This document shows, piece after piece, positions 16,814 through 25,254 of a DNA stretch of 64,000 nt. Below the pieces are notes generated by a model. It made no database searches and was not told the DNA's origin. It saw only the letters and a list, made by a program, of their open reading frames with translations. The translations under genes and the position numbers were made by a program. The DNA comes from Nocardioides plantarum (GTDB lineage: Bacteria; Actinomycetota; Actinomycetes; Propionibacteriales; Nocardioidaceae), in contig NZ_VDMS01000006.1 in the NCBI RefSeq assembly GCF_006346395.1, positions 1-64,000 of the forward strand. Direction: 5' to 3'. How positions within the stretch are numbered: the stretch's first letter is position 1; every line of letters begins with the position of its first letter.

Positions 16814-16824
16814 CGCGGGTCGAC

Positions 16825-16862
16825 CGGTCAGCTCGGTCAGCTCGGTCAGGCCGGTCAGCTCG
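16825..16862. repeat. Short tandem CGGTCAGCT repeat at a convergent gene end
   Basis: CGGTCAGCT occurs four times in a slightly interrupted array, running over the stop codon of the acyltransferase gene. It looks like local slippage duplication rather than a regulatory site. Confidence 0.6.
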
Positions 16863-17514
16863 GCGAGGCGTCGAGCACCGGCCGTACGTCGCCTGACGGC
16901 GACACCCAGCCGAGGCCGGCGTCGAAGCGGCGCAGCACCCGGGCCGGGGAGCCGCCGACGACGGCGTGGTCCTCGACCGTTCCGCGGACGACGGAGCCCG
17001 CGGCCACGACGACGTGGCGGCCGATCGTCGTCCCGGGGAGCACGATCGCACCGTGCCCGATCCAGGTGCCGGCGCCGATGCGTACCGGTGCGTGCGGGCC
17101 CATCTGGCGCCCGATCGGGGTCGCGGGGTCCTGGTAGCCGTGGCTGGCGTCGCAGACGAAGACGTCCTGGCCGAGCCACACGTCGTCGCCGAGCTCGATC
17201 GACTCGTGGGCGGTCAGGGTGCTGCGGGCGCCGATGACGCAGCGGTCGCCGATCACCAGACCGCGCGGGCGGGCTCCCGGGTCGCCCGCGCCGTAGCCGA
17301 CCGACAGCGTGACGTGGCGCCCGACCAGCGTCTCTCGACCGACGTGGATCGAGCCGACGTTCATCAGGGTCCCGACCGGGAACGCGATCGAGGTGCCGTC
17401 GCCGAGGGCGCCGAAGCGGTCGCCGAGATTGGTGCCGGGGCGTACATCGCCGACCCGCTGGGTCCACGTCCAGGCGGCGTGCACGGCTCGGTTGAGGAGG
17501 CGGCGGGCGATCAC
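16855..17514 (-). CDS. Hexapeptide-repeat acyltransferase (LbH fold)
   Basis: 219 residues. Left-handed beta-helix repeats ([LIV]GxxxW-like hexads) run from about residue 55 to 195: VGSIHVGRETLVGRHVTLSV, LGDDVWLGQDVFVCDASHGYQDP, IGAGTWIGHGAIVLPGTTIGRHVVVAAGSVV. The His in DASHGY is at the position of the catalytic His in sugar O-acetyltransferases (WcaF/maltose-acetyltransferase type). The acceptor is unknown, perhaps a surface glycan. The start is GTG 17514. It lies 16 bp after the unknown gene at 17531 on the same strand. Confidence 0.88.
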   Translation of the reverse strand: MIARRLLNRAVHAAWTWTQRVGDVRPGTNLGDRFGALGDGTSIAFPVGTLMNVGSIHVGRETLVGRHVTLSVGYGAGDPGARPRGLVIGDRCVIGARSTLTAHESIELGDDVWLGQDVFVCDASHGYQDPATPIGRQMGPHAPVRIGAGTWIGHGAIVLPGTTIGRHVVVAAGSVVRGTVEDHAVVGGSPARVLRRFDAGLGWVSPSGDVRPVLDASPS

Positions 17515-17530
17515 CTCGTGAGGCCCGTGG

Positions 17531-18976
17531 TCAGTCGGTCGACTCGGGGGCGGTCTGCTCGGGCGCGGTCGGCTCCGGGGTCACGGGCGCGGCCGGTGGG
17601 TTGGGGGCCGGCACCTCCGCCTGCGGGGTCGGGGTCGGCTCGGGAGCGGTGGCGGGCTCCGCGGCCGGCTGCGTCGACTCGGTCGACTCGGTCGCGGCCG
17701 GCTTCGGGCCGCGCGAGCCACGACCACGACGACCGCCCTGGCGCGGCTCGCCGGACGGCTGACCACCCTCGGGACGCGGCCCGCGACCGCGACCGCCCTC
17801 GGGACGGCCGCCCTCGGGACGACCACCGTCGGGACGACCACCCCCCGCACGACCGCCGGGACGTCCGCGGCCCGCCGCGCGCTCCGGGCGCGACTCGGCG
17901 TGACCGCCGAGGAAGAGGTCGGCCGCGCCGGTGACCAGCGGACCGGCCAGCGCCTCGGGCGACAGCCACAGCTGCGCAAGGCCGTCGTCCTCGAGCACCG
18001 GCACCGCGACGCGTACGTCGGTCATGGTGACCTGGTGGTCGAACATCTCGAGCACGAACTCGTCGACCGCACGCAGCGACGCCACGACCTCGGCGACGGG
18101 GCGCTTGCGGGCCCCGACCAGGCGACTGACCAGGGAGTCGGTGGCGGCCGACACGCGGCCCTTGGGGCGAGTACCACCGTCGAGCTGGTGCATCGCGGCG
18201 CTGAGCGCGTCGAGGGCGGTCTCGAAGACCTCGGTCCAGCCGTCGGCGCGCAGGACGACCTCGACCGGCCCACCGGCCACCTTGCCGCCGCGGGCGAGCT
18301 CCTCGGCGGAGCGCCGCCGGGGCTTGGTCAGGGCGACCGGCACCTGCAGCCACCCGCCGTTCTTGGCCGGGGGGACGACGAGCGAGACGGGGGTGACCTT
18401 GCCGCCGGCGAGCACCAGCGCGTCGGCGCGGGCCAGCTGGCGACGGTCGAGCCTGCCGAGGTCGACGGCACCGTGGTGGCCGGCGGCGATGGCGTCGACG
18501 ACCGCGGTCACGGTGGTGGAGACGCGCGCGGCCTTCCAGAACTCCTCGCCCGCTCCGGCCGGCACCCGGTCGAGCCCGAGGGCGACCATCACCAGCGGCT
18601 CGCGGCCGGTGACGCCGAGACGGCGCAGCGACTCGCGCAGCGGGTCGACGGCGGCGGGGACGCCGGCGTTGACGGCCTCGACCACGCCGAGGCGGAAGGC
18701 CTGGGCGGCCAGCCCGACGTGGGGGCGGAAGAGCTTGGCGACGTCGCCGAGGGTCGCCTGGTCGGCGTGGGCCTCACCGCCGCGCTCGACCTGCGACTGC
18801 AGCACGGCCGCCACGGCCAGCCGGACGACCTGCTGGGTCAGCCACTCGCGCGGCGTCGCGTTCCAGACGTCGGCGCTCTGCGCGGCCGCAGCCGCCAGCT
18901 GGCGGTCGGACGGCTTCTCGGGCACCGCCAACCGACGCGCCGGCAGGATCAGCTCACGGGACAACGACTCGGCCAT
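17531..18976 (-). CDS. Unknown protein with RG-rich and Pro/Glu-rich C-terminal tail
   Basis: 481 residues, no family recognised. Residues 1-360 look globular and mixed helical (MAESLSRELILPARRLAVPE at the start). From about 365 the chain becomes low-complexity: GRGRPGGRAGGGRPDGG, then repeated RPEGG and GRRGRGSRG units, then an acidic Pro/Thr/Glu tail. RGG-type tails bind nucleic acids in other proteins; that is only an analogy here. The tail-coding DNA has short tandem repeats at 17755-17870. The ATG at 18976 is the first start of the conserved-looking frame. Confidence 0.7.
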   Translation of the reverse strand: MAESLSRELILPARRLAVPEKPSDRQLAAAAAQSADVWNATPREWLTQQVVRLAVAAVLQSQVERGGEAHADQATLGDVAKLFRPHVGLAAQAFRLGVVEAVNAGVPAAVDPLRESLRRLGVTGREPLVMVALGLDRVPAGAGEEFWKAARVSTTVTAVVDAIAAGHHGAVDLGRLDRRQLARADALVLAGGKVTPVSLVVPPAKNGGWLQVPVALTKPRRRSAEELARGGKVAGGPVEVVLRADGWTEVFETALDALSAAMHQLDGGTRPKGRVSAATDSLVSRLVGARKRPVAEVVASLRAVDEFVLEMFDHQVTMTDVRVAVPVLEDDGLAQLWLSPEALAGPLVTGAADLFLGGHAESRPERAAGRGRPGGRAGGGRPDGGRPEGGRPEGGRGRGPRPEGGQPSGEPRQGGRRGRGSRGPKPAATESTESTQPAAEPATAPEPTPTPQAEVPAPNPPAAPVTPEPTAPEQTAPESTD

Positions 18977-19021
18977 GCAGGGAACCGTAACCGTGCTCAC
19001 GGACGACGGGTCGTACCGCCC

Positions 19022-19152
19022 ACCGACTCGCGCAATCGAACGGGTCGGTCGCCCGGGGAACCGCCGGAGCGGGCCCGACTCGTTCGATCGAACGAGTTGG
19101 GCCCCGCAAACCCCGCAACCCCGCCCCCGACTCGTTCGATTGCGTGAGTTGG
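19022..19152. repeat. Cluster of three intergenic palindromes (type D, GTTCGATTGC core)
   Basis: The 200-bp gap between 18976 and 19177 carries three related imperfect palindromes: 19022-19049 (arms ACCGAC/GTCGGT), 19071-19104 (34 bp, 16 of 17 pairs match, GGGCCC ends), and 19127-19152. Shared core: ACTCGTTCGAT, or CAATCGAACG in the other orientation. Two more copies are at 37268 and 37316. They could form hairpins acting as terminators or be a mobile small repeat. Confidence 0.7.
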
Positions 19153-19176
19153 TCGCGACCCGTCCACCGGGGGTCC

Positions 19177-20601
19177 TCAGTCCTCGAGCGCGGACTCCAG
19201 GCCGATCAGGGCGTTCTCGACGACCTCGGCCAGGCTCGGGTGGATCCAGTACTGGCTGCGCGCGAGCCCCTTCACCGGCAGGTCGTGCACCATCGCCTGA
19301 ATCAGCGGCTGCACGAGCACCGACGCCATCGGGCCGACGAGGTGCGCCCCGACGAGTCGGCCCGTCGAGCGCAGCGCGACCAGCTTGACGAAGCCGGCGG
19401 CCTCCGGGTCGTCGTCGAGGTCGCCGGCCAGCGCCCAGCCGTAGGCGACGTCGGCGACGTCGTGGCGGGCGACGACGACGTCGTGGTCGCCGTGCTCCTC
19501 GCGGGCCTCGGCCTCCGTCAGCCCGACGGCGGCGACCTGCGGGTGCGCGAAGACCGCCTGCGGGACGACGTCGTGGTCGCTGGTCACCAGCTCGGACGAG
19601 CCAGAGTACGTCGCGAGCAGGTTGGCCTGCACGACGCGGGCGTCCTGGTTGGCGACGTGCTTGAGCGGCTCGTGGCTGCTGGCGTCGCCCAGCGCCCAGA
19701 CACCCGGCGCCGTCGTGCGCTGGTGCTGGTCGACCACGACGAGGCCCTTGTCGTCGGTCTCGACGCCGGCCTTGTCGACCTCGAGCAGGTCGGAGTTCGG
19801 CCGGCGGCCGACCGCGACCAGCAGCACGTCGACCTCGGCCTCGGAGCCGTCGTCGAGGTGCAGCGTGACCGCCCCGCCCGCGGTCCGCGAGACCCGCTCG
19901 ACCTTGGTGCCCAGCCGTACGTCGTACCGCTGCTGCGCGCCCCGGGTGAAGTGGGCGGCGATGTCGGCGTCCTGGGTCGAGAGCAGCCGGTCGGCGCTCT
20001 CGACCTGCACCACCTCGCTGCCGTACGCCGCGAACACGTGCGCGAGCTCGCACCCGACGTAGCCACCGCCGATCACCCCCAGGCGGGCGGGCAGCTCGGG
20101 GATGCGCATGATCGTGTCGCTGGTCTCGTGGGGCACGTCGTCGAGCCCGTCGATCGGCGGGACCACCGGGCGGGACCCCGACGCGAGCACGACCTGGTCG
20201 GCCGTGATCTCGGCGGTACCGCCGTCCGCGAGGTCGACCACCAGCCGCCGCTCTCCGACGAAGCGGGCCTCGCCGACCAGGACGTCGACGTTGTCGGCGT
20301 CCTCGCGGTAGTCGCGACCGGACTCGGCGTTGTCGTCGATCCGGGCGAAGATCCGGTCGCGGATCGCGGTCCAGTCGGCCCTGCCGACCTCGGTCGGCAG
20401 CCCGAGCGCGGGACCACGCCGGGCCGACTCGGCCAGGTCCGCGACGTAGATGAACATCTTGGACGGGATGCAGCCGCGGTTGAGGCAGGTCCCGCCGAAC
20501 GGGCCCTTCTCGACGATCGCGACCCTGCGGTCGTCGAAGCGGTCGTCGACGATCGTGTTGCCGGATCCGGCGCCGATGACGATCAGGTCGTAGTGGGTCA
20601 T
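19177..20601 (-). CDS. mtr: Mycothione reductase
   Basis: 474-residue flavoprotein disulfide reductase. Redox Cys pair GGTCLNRGCIPSKM at about residues 37-50, N-terminal FAD motif IVIGAGSGN, NAD(P)H motif LGVIGGGYVGCELAH, second FAD motif GVWALGDASS, and the C-terminal His-Glu pair in YWIHPSLAEVVENAL. GAGSGN in place of GxGPGG and the overall sequence fit mycothione reductase rather than dihydrolipoyl dehydrogenase. It reduces mycothiol disulfide with NADPH in the cytosol, consistent with an actinomycete host. The ATG overlaps the previous stop (ATGA), so it is the last gene of the zwf-GH15-mtr operon. Confidence 0.9.
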   Translation of the reverse strand: MTHYDLIVIGAGSGNTIVDDRFDDRRVAIVEKGPFGGTCLNRGCIPSKMFIYVADLAESARRGPALGLPTEVGRADWTAIRDRIFARIDDNAESGRDYREDADNVDVLVGEARFVGERRLVVDLADGGTAEITADQVVLASGSRPVVPPIDGLDDVPHETSDTIMRIPELPARLGVIGGGYVGCELAHVFAAYGSEVVQVESADRLLSTQDADIAAHFTRGAQQRYDVRLGTKVERVSRTAGGAVTLHLDDGSEAEVDVLLVAVGRRPNSDLLEVDKAGVETDDKGLVVVDQHQRTTAPGVWALGDASSHEPLKHVANQDARVVQANLLATYSGSSELVTSDHDVVPQAVFAHPQVAAVGLTEAEAREEHGDHDVVVARHDVADVAYGWALAGDLDDDPEAAGFVKLVALRSTGRLVGAHLVGPMASVLVQPLIQAMVHDLPVKGLARSQYWIHPSLAEVVENALIGLESALED

Positions 20602-22415
20602 CCCAATTTTCCGTCGAGGTTGGTCGCCGCGCTGATGAGCGACAGGTGGGTGAAGGCCTGCGGGAAGTTGCCGAGCTGTTCCCCGGTCAGGCCGACCTGC
20701 TCGGCGAACAGGCCGAGGTGGTTGGCGTAGGTGAACATCTTCTCCAGGGCGAGCCGGGCCTCGTCGAGGCGACCCACCCGGGTCAGCGCCTCGACGTACC
20801 AGAACGAGCAGAGCGAGAAGGTGCCCTCGGCGCCGTCGACGCCGTCGGTGGCCTCGTCGAGGTCGTAGCGGAACACCAGGCTGTCGGAGACCAGCCGCTC
20901 CTCGACCACCTTCAGCGTCGAGACGAACCGCGGGTCGTTGGGCGCGACGAACTTCACCATCGGCATCAGCAGGACCCCCGCGTCGACGGTCGACGCACCC
21001 TCGCTCTGCATGTAGGCGCCGACCTCGTCGTCCCAGCTGCGCTCCTGGATGCGCTCGTAGATCGCGTCGCGCACCTTCGACCACGCCGAGACGTCGCCGG
21101 GCAGCCCGCGCTGGCGGGCGATGCGCATCATCCGCTCGACCGCGACCCAGCACATCAGCCGCGAGGTGGTGTGGGCCTGCGGCTCGTCGCGGATCTCCCA
21201 CATGCCCGCGTCCTTGCGCTCCCAGTTGTCCATCACCCAGTCGAGGATGCGACGCAGGTCGCGCCACGAGTCGTGGCTGATGCCGGGGCCGTACTTGTTG
21301 AACAGGTAGACCGAGTCGATCAGCTCGCCGTAGATGTCGAGCTGCAGCTGCCCGGTCGCGGCGTTGCCGACGCGCACCGGCTGCGAGTCGCGGTAGCCGC
21401 GCAGGTGGTCGAGCTCGGTCTCGCCGGGGATGTTGCCGTCGATGTCGTAGGCGACGCGCAGCGGGCCGATGTCCTCCTCGTCGTGGGAGATCTCCCCCAT
21501 CCGCCGCGACAGCCACTCCATGAAGCGTGCGGCCTCGTCGGTGAAGCCCAGCTTGAGCAGCGCGTAGAGGCTGAACGCCGCGTCGCGGATCCACACGTAG
21601 CGGTAGTCCCAGTTGCGCCCGCCGCCGATCTCCTCGGGCAGGCTGGTCGTCGGGGCGGCGATGATCGCGCCGCTGGGCTCGTGGGTGAGCAGCTTGAGCG
21701 TGAGCGCCGAGCGGTTGACCATCTCGCGCCACCGGCCGGCGTACGTCGACTGGCGCAGCCATCCCTGCCAGAACGCCGACGTGGCGGCCAGCAGGTGGTC
21801 GGGGTCGGTCGCCCCGTCGGTGGTCGAGCCTGTCGAGACGTCGTCGGGGTCGAGCACCTCGAGCACGAACGTGACGGTGTCGCCGGTGGACACCTCGATC
21901 TCGGCACGTACGTCGGGCCCGTCGACCTCCAGGTCGACGTCGGCGGTCAGCCCGAGCCGCACCCCGTCGCCGGCGATGACCAGGCCGCCCCCGTCGGCGA
22001 CCTCGATGATCTCGGGCGTCGCGCGGCCGTAGTCGGGGCGGGCGGCCAGGCAGGTGCGCAGCGTGATCGTGCCGCGTACGCCGACCACGCGGCGTACGAG
22101 ACGCTGGCGGTGGTCGGGGTCGTCGGCGGTGAGCACCGGCATGAAGTCCTGGACCTCCGCGACGCCGCGCTCGGTCAGCAGCCGGGTGACCAGGATGTTG
22201 GACTCCGGCAGGTAGAACTGCTGGGTCGTCGTCGCCCCGTCGACGGCCTGCATCGTCCACGACCCCGCGTCGGGGTCGAGCAGGCTGCCGAAGACGCTGG
22301 CGGAGTCGAAGCGGCCCGCGCAGAACCAGTCGACGGTGGCGTCGGTGCCGACCAACGCGCAGGTGCGCAGGTCGCCGATCAGTCCGTGGGCGGCGATCGG
22401 CGGCCAGTCGGTCAC
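20598..22415 (-). CDS. Glycoside hydrolase family 15 (glucoamylase/trehalase type)
   Basis: 605 residues. Begins PIAAHGLIGDLRTCALVGTDATVDWFC, the conserved N-terminal block of actinobacterial GH15 proteins that include trehalases. The (alpha/alpha)6 barrel signatures are GGGRNWDYRYVWIRDAAFSLYAL and EGTFSLCSFWYVEALTR. Cytosolic; no signal peptide. Hydrolyses trehalose or maltodextrin ends to glucose, which could supply the G6P dehydrogenase encoded just upstream. The GTG start overlaps the zwf stop (GTGA). A type-C repeat has inserted the peptide VSTGSTT near residue 195 (21819-21839). Confidence 0.9.
   Translation of the reverse strand: MTDWPPIAAHGLIGDLRTCALVGTDATVDWFCAGRFDSASVFGSLLDPDAGSWTMQAVDGATTTQQFYLPESNILVTRLLTERGVAEVQDFMPVLTADDPDHRQRLVRRVVGVRGTITLRTCLAARPDYGRATPEIIEVADGGGLVIAGDGVRLGLTADVDLEVDGPDVRAEIEVSTGDTVTFVLEVLDPDDVSTGSTTDGATDPDHLLAATSAFWQGWLRQSTYAGRWREMVNRSALTLKLLTHEPSGAIIAAPTTSLPEEIGGGRNWDYRYVWIRDAAFSLYALLKLGFTDEAARFMEWLSRRMGEISHDEEDIGPLRVAYDIDGNIPGETELDHLRGYRDSQPVRVGNAATGQLQLDIYGELIDSVYLFNKYGPGISHDSWRDLRRILDWVMDNWERKDAGMWEIRDEPQAHTTSRLMCWVAVERMMRIARQRGLPGDVSAWSKVRDAIYERIQERSWDDEVGAYMQSEGASTVDAGVLLMPMVKFVAPNDPRFVSTLKVVEERLVSDSLVFRYDLDEATDGVDGAEGTFSLCSFWYVEALTRVGRLDEARLALEKMFTYANHLGLFAEQVGLTGEQLGNFPQAFTHLSLISAATNLDGKLG
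21819..21839. repeat. Type-C palindromic repeat inside the GH15 gene
   Basis: GGTGGTCGAGCCTGTCGAGA (one more C follows), read on the coding strand as the peptide VSTGSTT in a loop. The same motif is in the CYP51 gene and at the ends of two other genes in this window. Confidence 0.8.
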
Positions 22416-23809
22416 GCGCGCTCCCACGGCGGGGTCGGTCCCCACGAGCCCTGCTCGTAGGTCTGCACCTCCGGCGGGTCCTCCAGCAGGGGGGCGCTCA
22501 CCTGCCACAGCCGGTCGACCTCGTCGGCGCGCGCGAACAGCAGCTGGTCGCCGTGGAAGACGTCGAGCAGGATCCGCTCGTAGGCCGCCAGCGGGTGGTC
22601 GTCGGGGAAGTCCTCGGCGTAGTCGAGCGTCAGGGTCGCGGGCGCGACCTCGAGCTCGGGCCCGGGCCGCTTGCCGCGCACCTCTACTGCGACCTTGGCC
22701 TCGTCGGCCAGGTCGAGGACGAGCTGGTGCGGGTGCCCGTCGTCGCCGGTGTCGCCGAACAGCGCCGGGTCGGGCTCGCGGAAGCGGACGGTCACCGTGC
22801 GCTGGTCGTCGGCCATGGCCTTGCCGGTGCGCAGGTGGAACGGCACGTCCTGCCAGCGCTCGTTGTCGACGTACGCCGTGAGCGCGACGAGGGTCTCGAC
22901 CCGCGAGTCGTCGTCGGTGTCGTCGTCGTCGCGGTAGCCGTCGAACTGGCCGAAGACCGTGTCGTCCTTGCTGAAGGGCCGCAGCGCCTCGAAGACGGCG
23001 GCCTTGGCGTCACGCACGGCCTCGGCGGTGAGGTCGGCGGGCGGGTCGAGCGCGACGAAGCCGAGGATCTGGCTCAGGTGGGTGGTGACCATGTCGCGCA
23101 GGCAGCCGACGGTCTCGTAGAAGCTGCCGCGCCCCTCCAGCCCCAGTGTCTCGGGCACGTCGATGTGGACCGACGCGACGTGGTCGCGGTTCCAGGCCGA
23201 GCCGAGCAGCCGGTTGGCGAAGCGCAGGGCCAGCACGTTCTGCACGGCCTCCTTGCCGAGGAAGTGGTCGACGCGGAACACGTCGCCCTCGTCGGCGACG
23301 TCCTTGATCGCGGCGTCGAGCTCGCGCGAGGTCTCGAGGTCGACGCCGAACGGCTTCTCGACCACGAGCCGGGCGCGGTCGGTGATCTTCTCGCGGCCGA
23401 GCATCGCGACGATGTCGGTCATCGAGCCGGGCGGCACGGAGAGGTAGATGAGGCGGCGTACGTCGGCGACGTCGACCCCGGCCTCCTCGGCGACCTTCCT
23501 CTCGGCCGCCTCGACGGCCTTGGCGAGGTCGGCGCCGTCGTCGGCGTCGGAGGTCTGGAAGGTCGCGCGTCCGGCCAGGTCGCTGTCCTCGACGGCGTCC
23601 TTCACGGCCTCATCGATGACGCCGGCGTAGTCGTCCACGTCGTGGCGGCCGGTGCCGATGACGGCGTACGCCTCGGGGAGGCGGCCGGCCGCGCCGAGCT
23701 TGGCCAGCGCCGGGTAGATCATCCGCTTGGCGAGGTCGCCGTTGGCGCCGAAGAGGACGACGACGTGGGGGCCCGGGCGCTCGACAGCCCGCTCGGAGGT
23801 CTCAACCAT
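22412..23809 (-). CDS. zwf: Glucose-6-phosphate 1-dehydrogenase
   Basis: 465 residues. NADP-binding start VVLFGANGDLAKRMIYPAL, active-site motif RVDHFLGKEAVQN (general base His and substrate Lys), and EKPFGVDL. Catalyses glucose-6-phosphate to 6-phosphogluconolactone with NADP reduction, the entry of the oxidative pentose phosphate path. It is first in an operon with GH15 and mycothione reductase, so glucose release, NADPH formation and NADPH use may be co-expressed. Its Asp-rich insert (GYRDDDDTDDDSRVET) is unusual. It lies away from tal/tkt, unlike the standard actinomycete zwf locus, so it may be a second copy. Confidence 0.94.
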   Translation of the reverse strand: MVETSERAVERPGPHVVVLFGANGDLAKRMIYPALAKLGAAGRLPEAYAVIGTGRHDVDDYAGVIDEAVKDAVEDSDLAGRATFQTSDADDGADLAKAVEAAERKVAEEAGVDVADVRRLIYLSVPPGSMTDIVAMLGREKITDRARLVVEKPFGVDLETSRELDAAIKDVADEGDVFRVDHFLGKEAVQNVLALRFANRLLGSAWNRDHVASVHIDVPETLGLEGRGSFYETVGCLRDMVTTHLSQILGFVALDPPADLTAEAVRDAKAAVFEALRPFSKDDTVFGQFDGYRDDDDTDDDSRVETLVALTAYVDNERWQDVPFHLRTGKAMADDQRTVTVRFREPDPALFGDTGDDGHPHQLVLDLADEAKVAVEVRGKRPGPELEVAPATLTLDYAEDFPDDHPLAAYERILLDVFHGDQLLFARADEVDRLWQVSAPLLEDPPEVQTYEQGSWGPTPPWERA

Positions 23810-23896
23810 GCTGCCGAACCTAGGCAGGTGCCGTGGGGGTTCCGGACACCTGTGGGGGTGACCGGAGCCCACCGGCGCCTGGGTCAGAGTGGAGCC

Positions 23897-24697
23897 ATGG
23901 ACCTCGGAATCTCTGGCAAGACCGCCGTCGTCACGGGCGGTGCGGGCGGCATGGGCCGACACATCACCAAGCTGTTGCTCGAGGAGGGCGTGCAGGTCGT
24001 CATGGTCGACAAGGACGCCGGCGACCTCGAGGAGGCCGTCGCCTGGCTGCCCGGCGACCTGCCCACCCCGCTCACCGTGCCCTGCGACCTGTCGACCGAC
24101 GAGGCCGCGCAGGACCTCGCGACCACGGTGGCCGACCTGGCCGGCGAGGTCGACATCCTGGTCAGCGGCGCCGGGATCACCGGCGCGACGGGACCCTTCC
24201 ACGAGATCAGCGACGACGACTGGATCGAGGCGATCAACACCAACCTGCTCTCCGCCGTACGCGTCACGCGGGCGTTCCTGCCCTCGCTGCGCCACGGCGG
24301 CTGGGGCCGGATCGTCTACATCAACAGCGAGGACGCCGTCCAGCCCTACGACGACGAGCTGCCCTACTGCGCCTCCAAGGCCGGCCTGCTGTCCTTCGCC
24401 CGCGGACTGGCCCGCTCGTACGCCGACGAGGGCCTGCTCATCAACACCGTGTCGCCGGCGTTCGTCGCGACACCGATGACCGACGCGATGATGGAGAAGC
24501 GCGCCGACGAGAACGGCACCTCCTTCGACGAGGCCATCGAGTCCTTCCTCGCCGAGGAGCGCCCCTACATGGAGCTCGGCCGCCGCGGCGAGCCCGAGGA
24601 GGTCGCCGCCGTCGTCGTCTTCCTCTGCTCCGCCCTGGCCAGCTTCGTCAACGGCGCCAACTACCGCGTCGATGCGGGGTCCGTCGCCGGGTTGTAG
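23897..24697 (+). CDS. SDR family oxidoreductase
   Basis: 266 residues. Cofactor motif VVTGGAGGMGRHI with a following VVMVDKDAGDL strand (Asp suggests NAD), VSGAGI in place of NNAG, catalytic Ser in YINSEDAV, and Tyr-x3-Lys in YCASK. Divergent from zwf with an 87-bp gap. A C-terminal YRVDAGSVAGL closes the fold as in acyl-carrier-protein reductase-like members. Substrate unknown. Confidence 0.92.
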   Translation: MDLGISGKTAVVTGGAGGMGRHITKLLLEEGVQVVMVDKDAGDLEEAVAWLPGDLPTPLTVPCDLSTDEAAQDLATTVADLAGEVDILVSGAGITGATGPFHEISDDDWIEAINTNLLSAVRVTRAFLPSLRHGGWGRIVYINSEDAVQPYDDELPYCASKAGLLSFARGLARSYADEGLLINTVSPAFVATPMTDAMMEKRADENGTSFDEAIESFLAEERPYMELGRRGEPEEVAAVVVFLCSALASFVNGANYRVDAGSVAGL

Positions 24698-24705
24698 GCA
24701 CCCGA

Positions 24706-24788
24706 CGGTCGGTCGAGGTGCGAGGAGCCCCGGCGACGAGCACACGTCGGTCGAGGTGCGAGGAGCCCCGGCGACGAGCCTCGAGACC
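24706..24788. repeat. Two tandem type-A palindromic repeats
   Basis: Copies at 24706-24741 and 24745-24788 share the block GGTCGAGGTGCGAGGAGCC with CGGCGACGAGC; the second ends CCTCGAGACC, which pairs with its start. The same element recurs around the IS481 copy, at 38126 and at 40624. With the remaining gap to 24876 they make up the whole 178-bp intergenic stretch after the SDR gene. Confidence 0.75.
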
Positions 24789-24875
24789 ACCCCAGCCGAC
24801 CCACCCGACCCTCACAAACGCTCCCATCCACAGGCCCCGCGCCGGTGGTTGCGACCACCCAGGTGAGCCCGGACA

Positions 24876-25223
24876 GTGCGACCCGTGCCGTGGACCTACA
24901 TCCTTCGCTGTGCCGACGACAGCTACTACGTCGGCAGCACCATCGACCTCGAACGTCGACTCTGGGAGCACAGCTGCTCCCCCGACCTGGGTGCGGCGTA
25001 CACCCGTCGACGGCGTCCCGTCGAGCTGGTCTGGGCGGCCCAGTTCGACAGCATCCAGCAGGCCTTCGACTTCGAGAAGCGCGTGCAGGGGTGGGGACGG
25101 AAGAAGCGGGAGGCGCTGATCCGGGGCGACTTCGAGGCCCTGGTCCCGCTGTCACGCCGCAAGGCGGTCCAGGACCGCGATGCCACCGAACGGGGTGATC
25201 GGGACGAGCGAGACGGGCCATGA
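24876..25223 (+). CDS. GIY-YIG nuclease superfamily protein (YhbQ/UPF0213-like)
   Basis: 115 residues from GTG 24876; GTG 24885 giving (V)PWTYILRC is equally plausible because the family normally starts there. GIY-YIG core: WTYILRCADDSYYVGSTIDLERRLWEH, with the catalytic Arg in LERRLWEH and the Glu in FDFEKRVQGWGRKKREALI. Family members are small stand-alone nucleases of unclear cellular role. The gene sits between type-A repeats, and its C-terminal tail (ATERGDRDERDGP) runs up to the interrupted repeat next to the IS. Confidence 0.87.
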   Translation: MRPVPWTYILRCADDSYYVGSTIDLERRLWEHSCSPDLGAAYTRRRRPVELVWAAQFDSIQQAFDFEKRVQGWGRKKREALIRGDFEALVPLSRRKAVQDRDATERGDRDERDGP

Positions 25224-25248
25224 CGCTGCGGTGGTCTCGAGGTTCGTC

Positions 25249-25254
25249 GCTAGC
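25249..25254. repeat. Target-site duplication, left copy
   Basis: GCTAGC, repeated at 26346-26351 on the other side of the element; 6 bp and of NCTAGN type, as reported for IS481. Confidence 0.85.

Noticed and set aside
19177..22260. 1027-codon frame joining the GH15 region with mycothione reductase
   Set aside because: Only the last 474 codons are the real mtr gene; the rest is the wrong frame of the GH15 gene.
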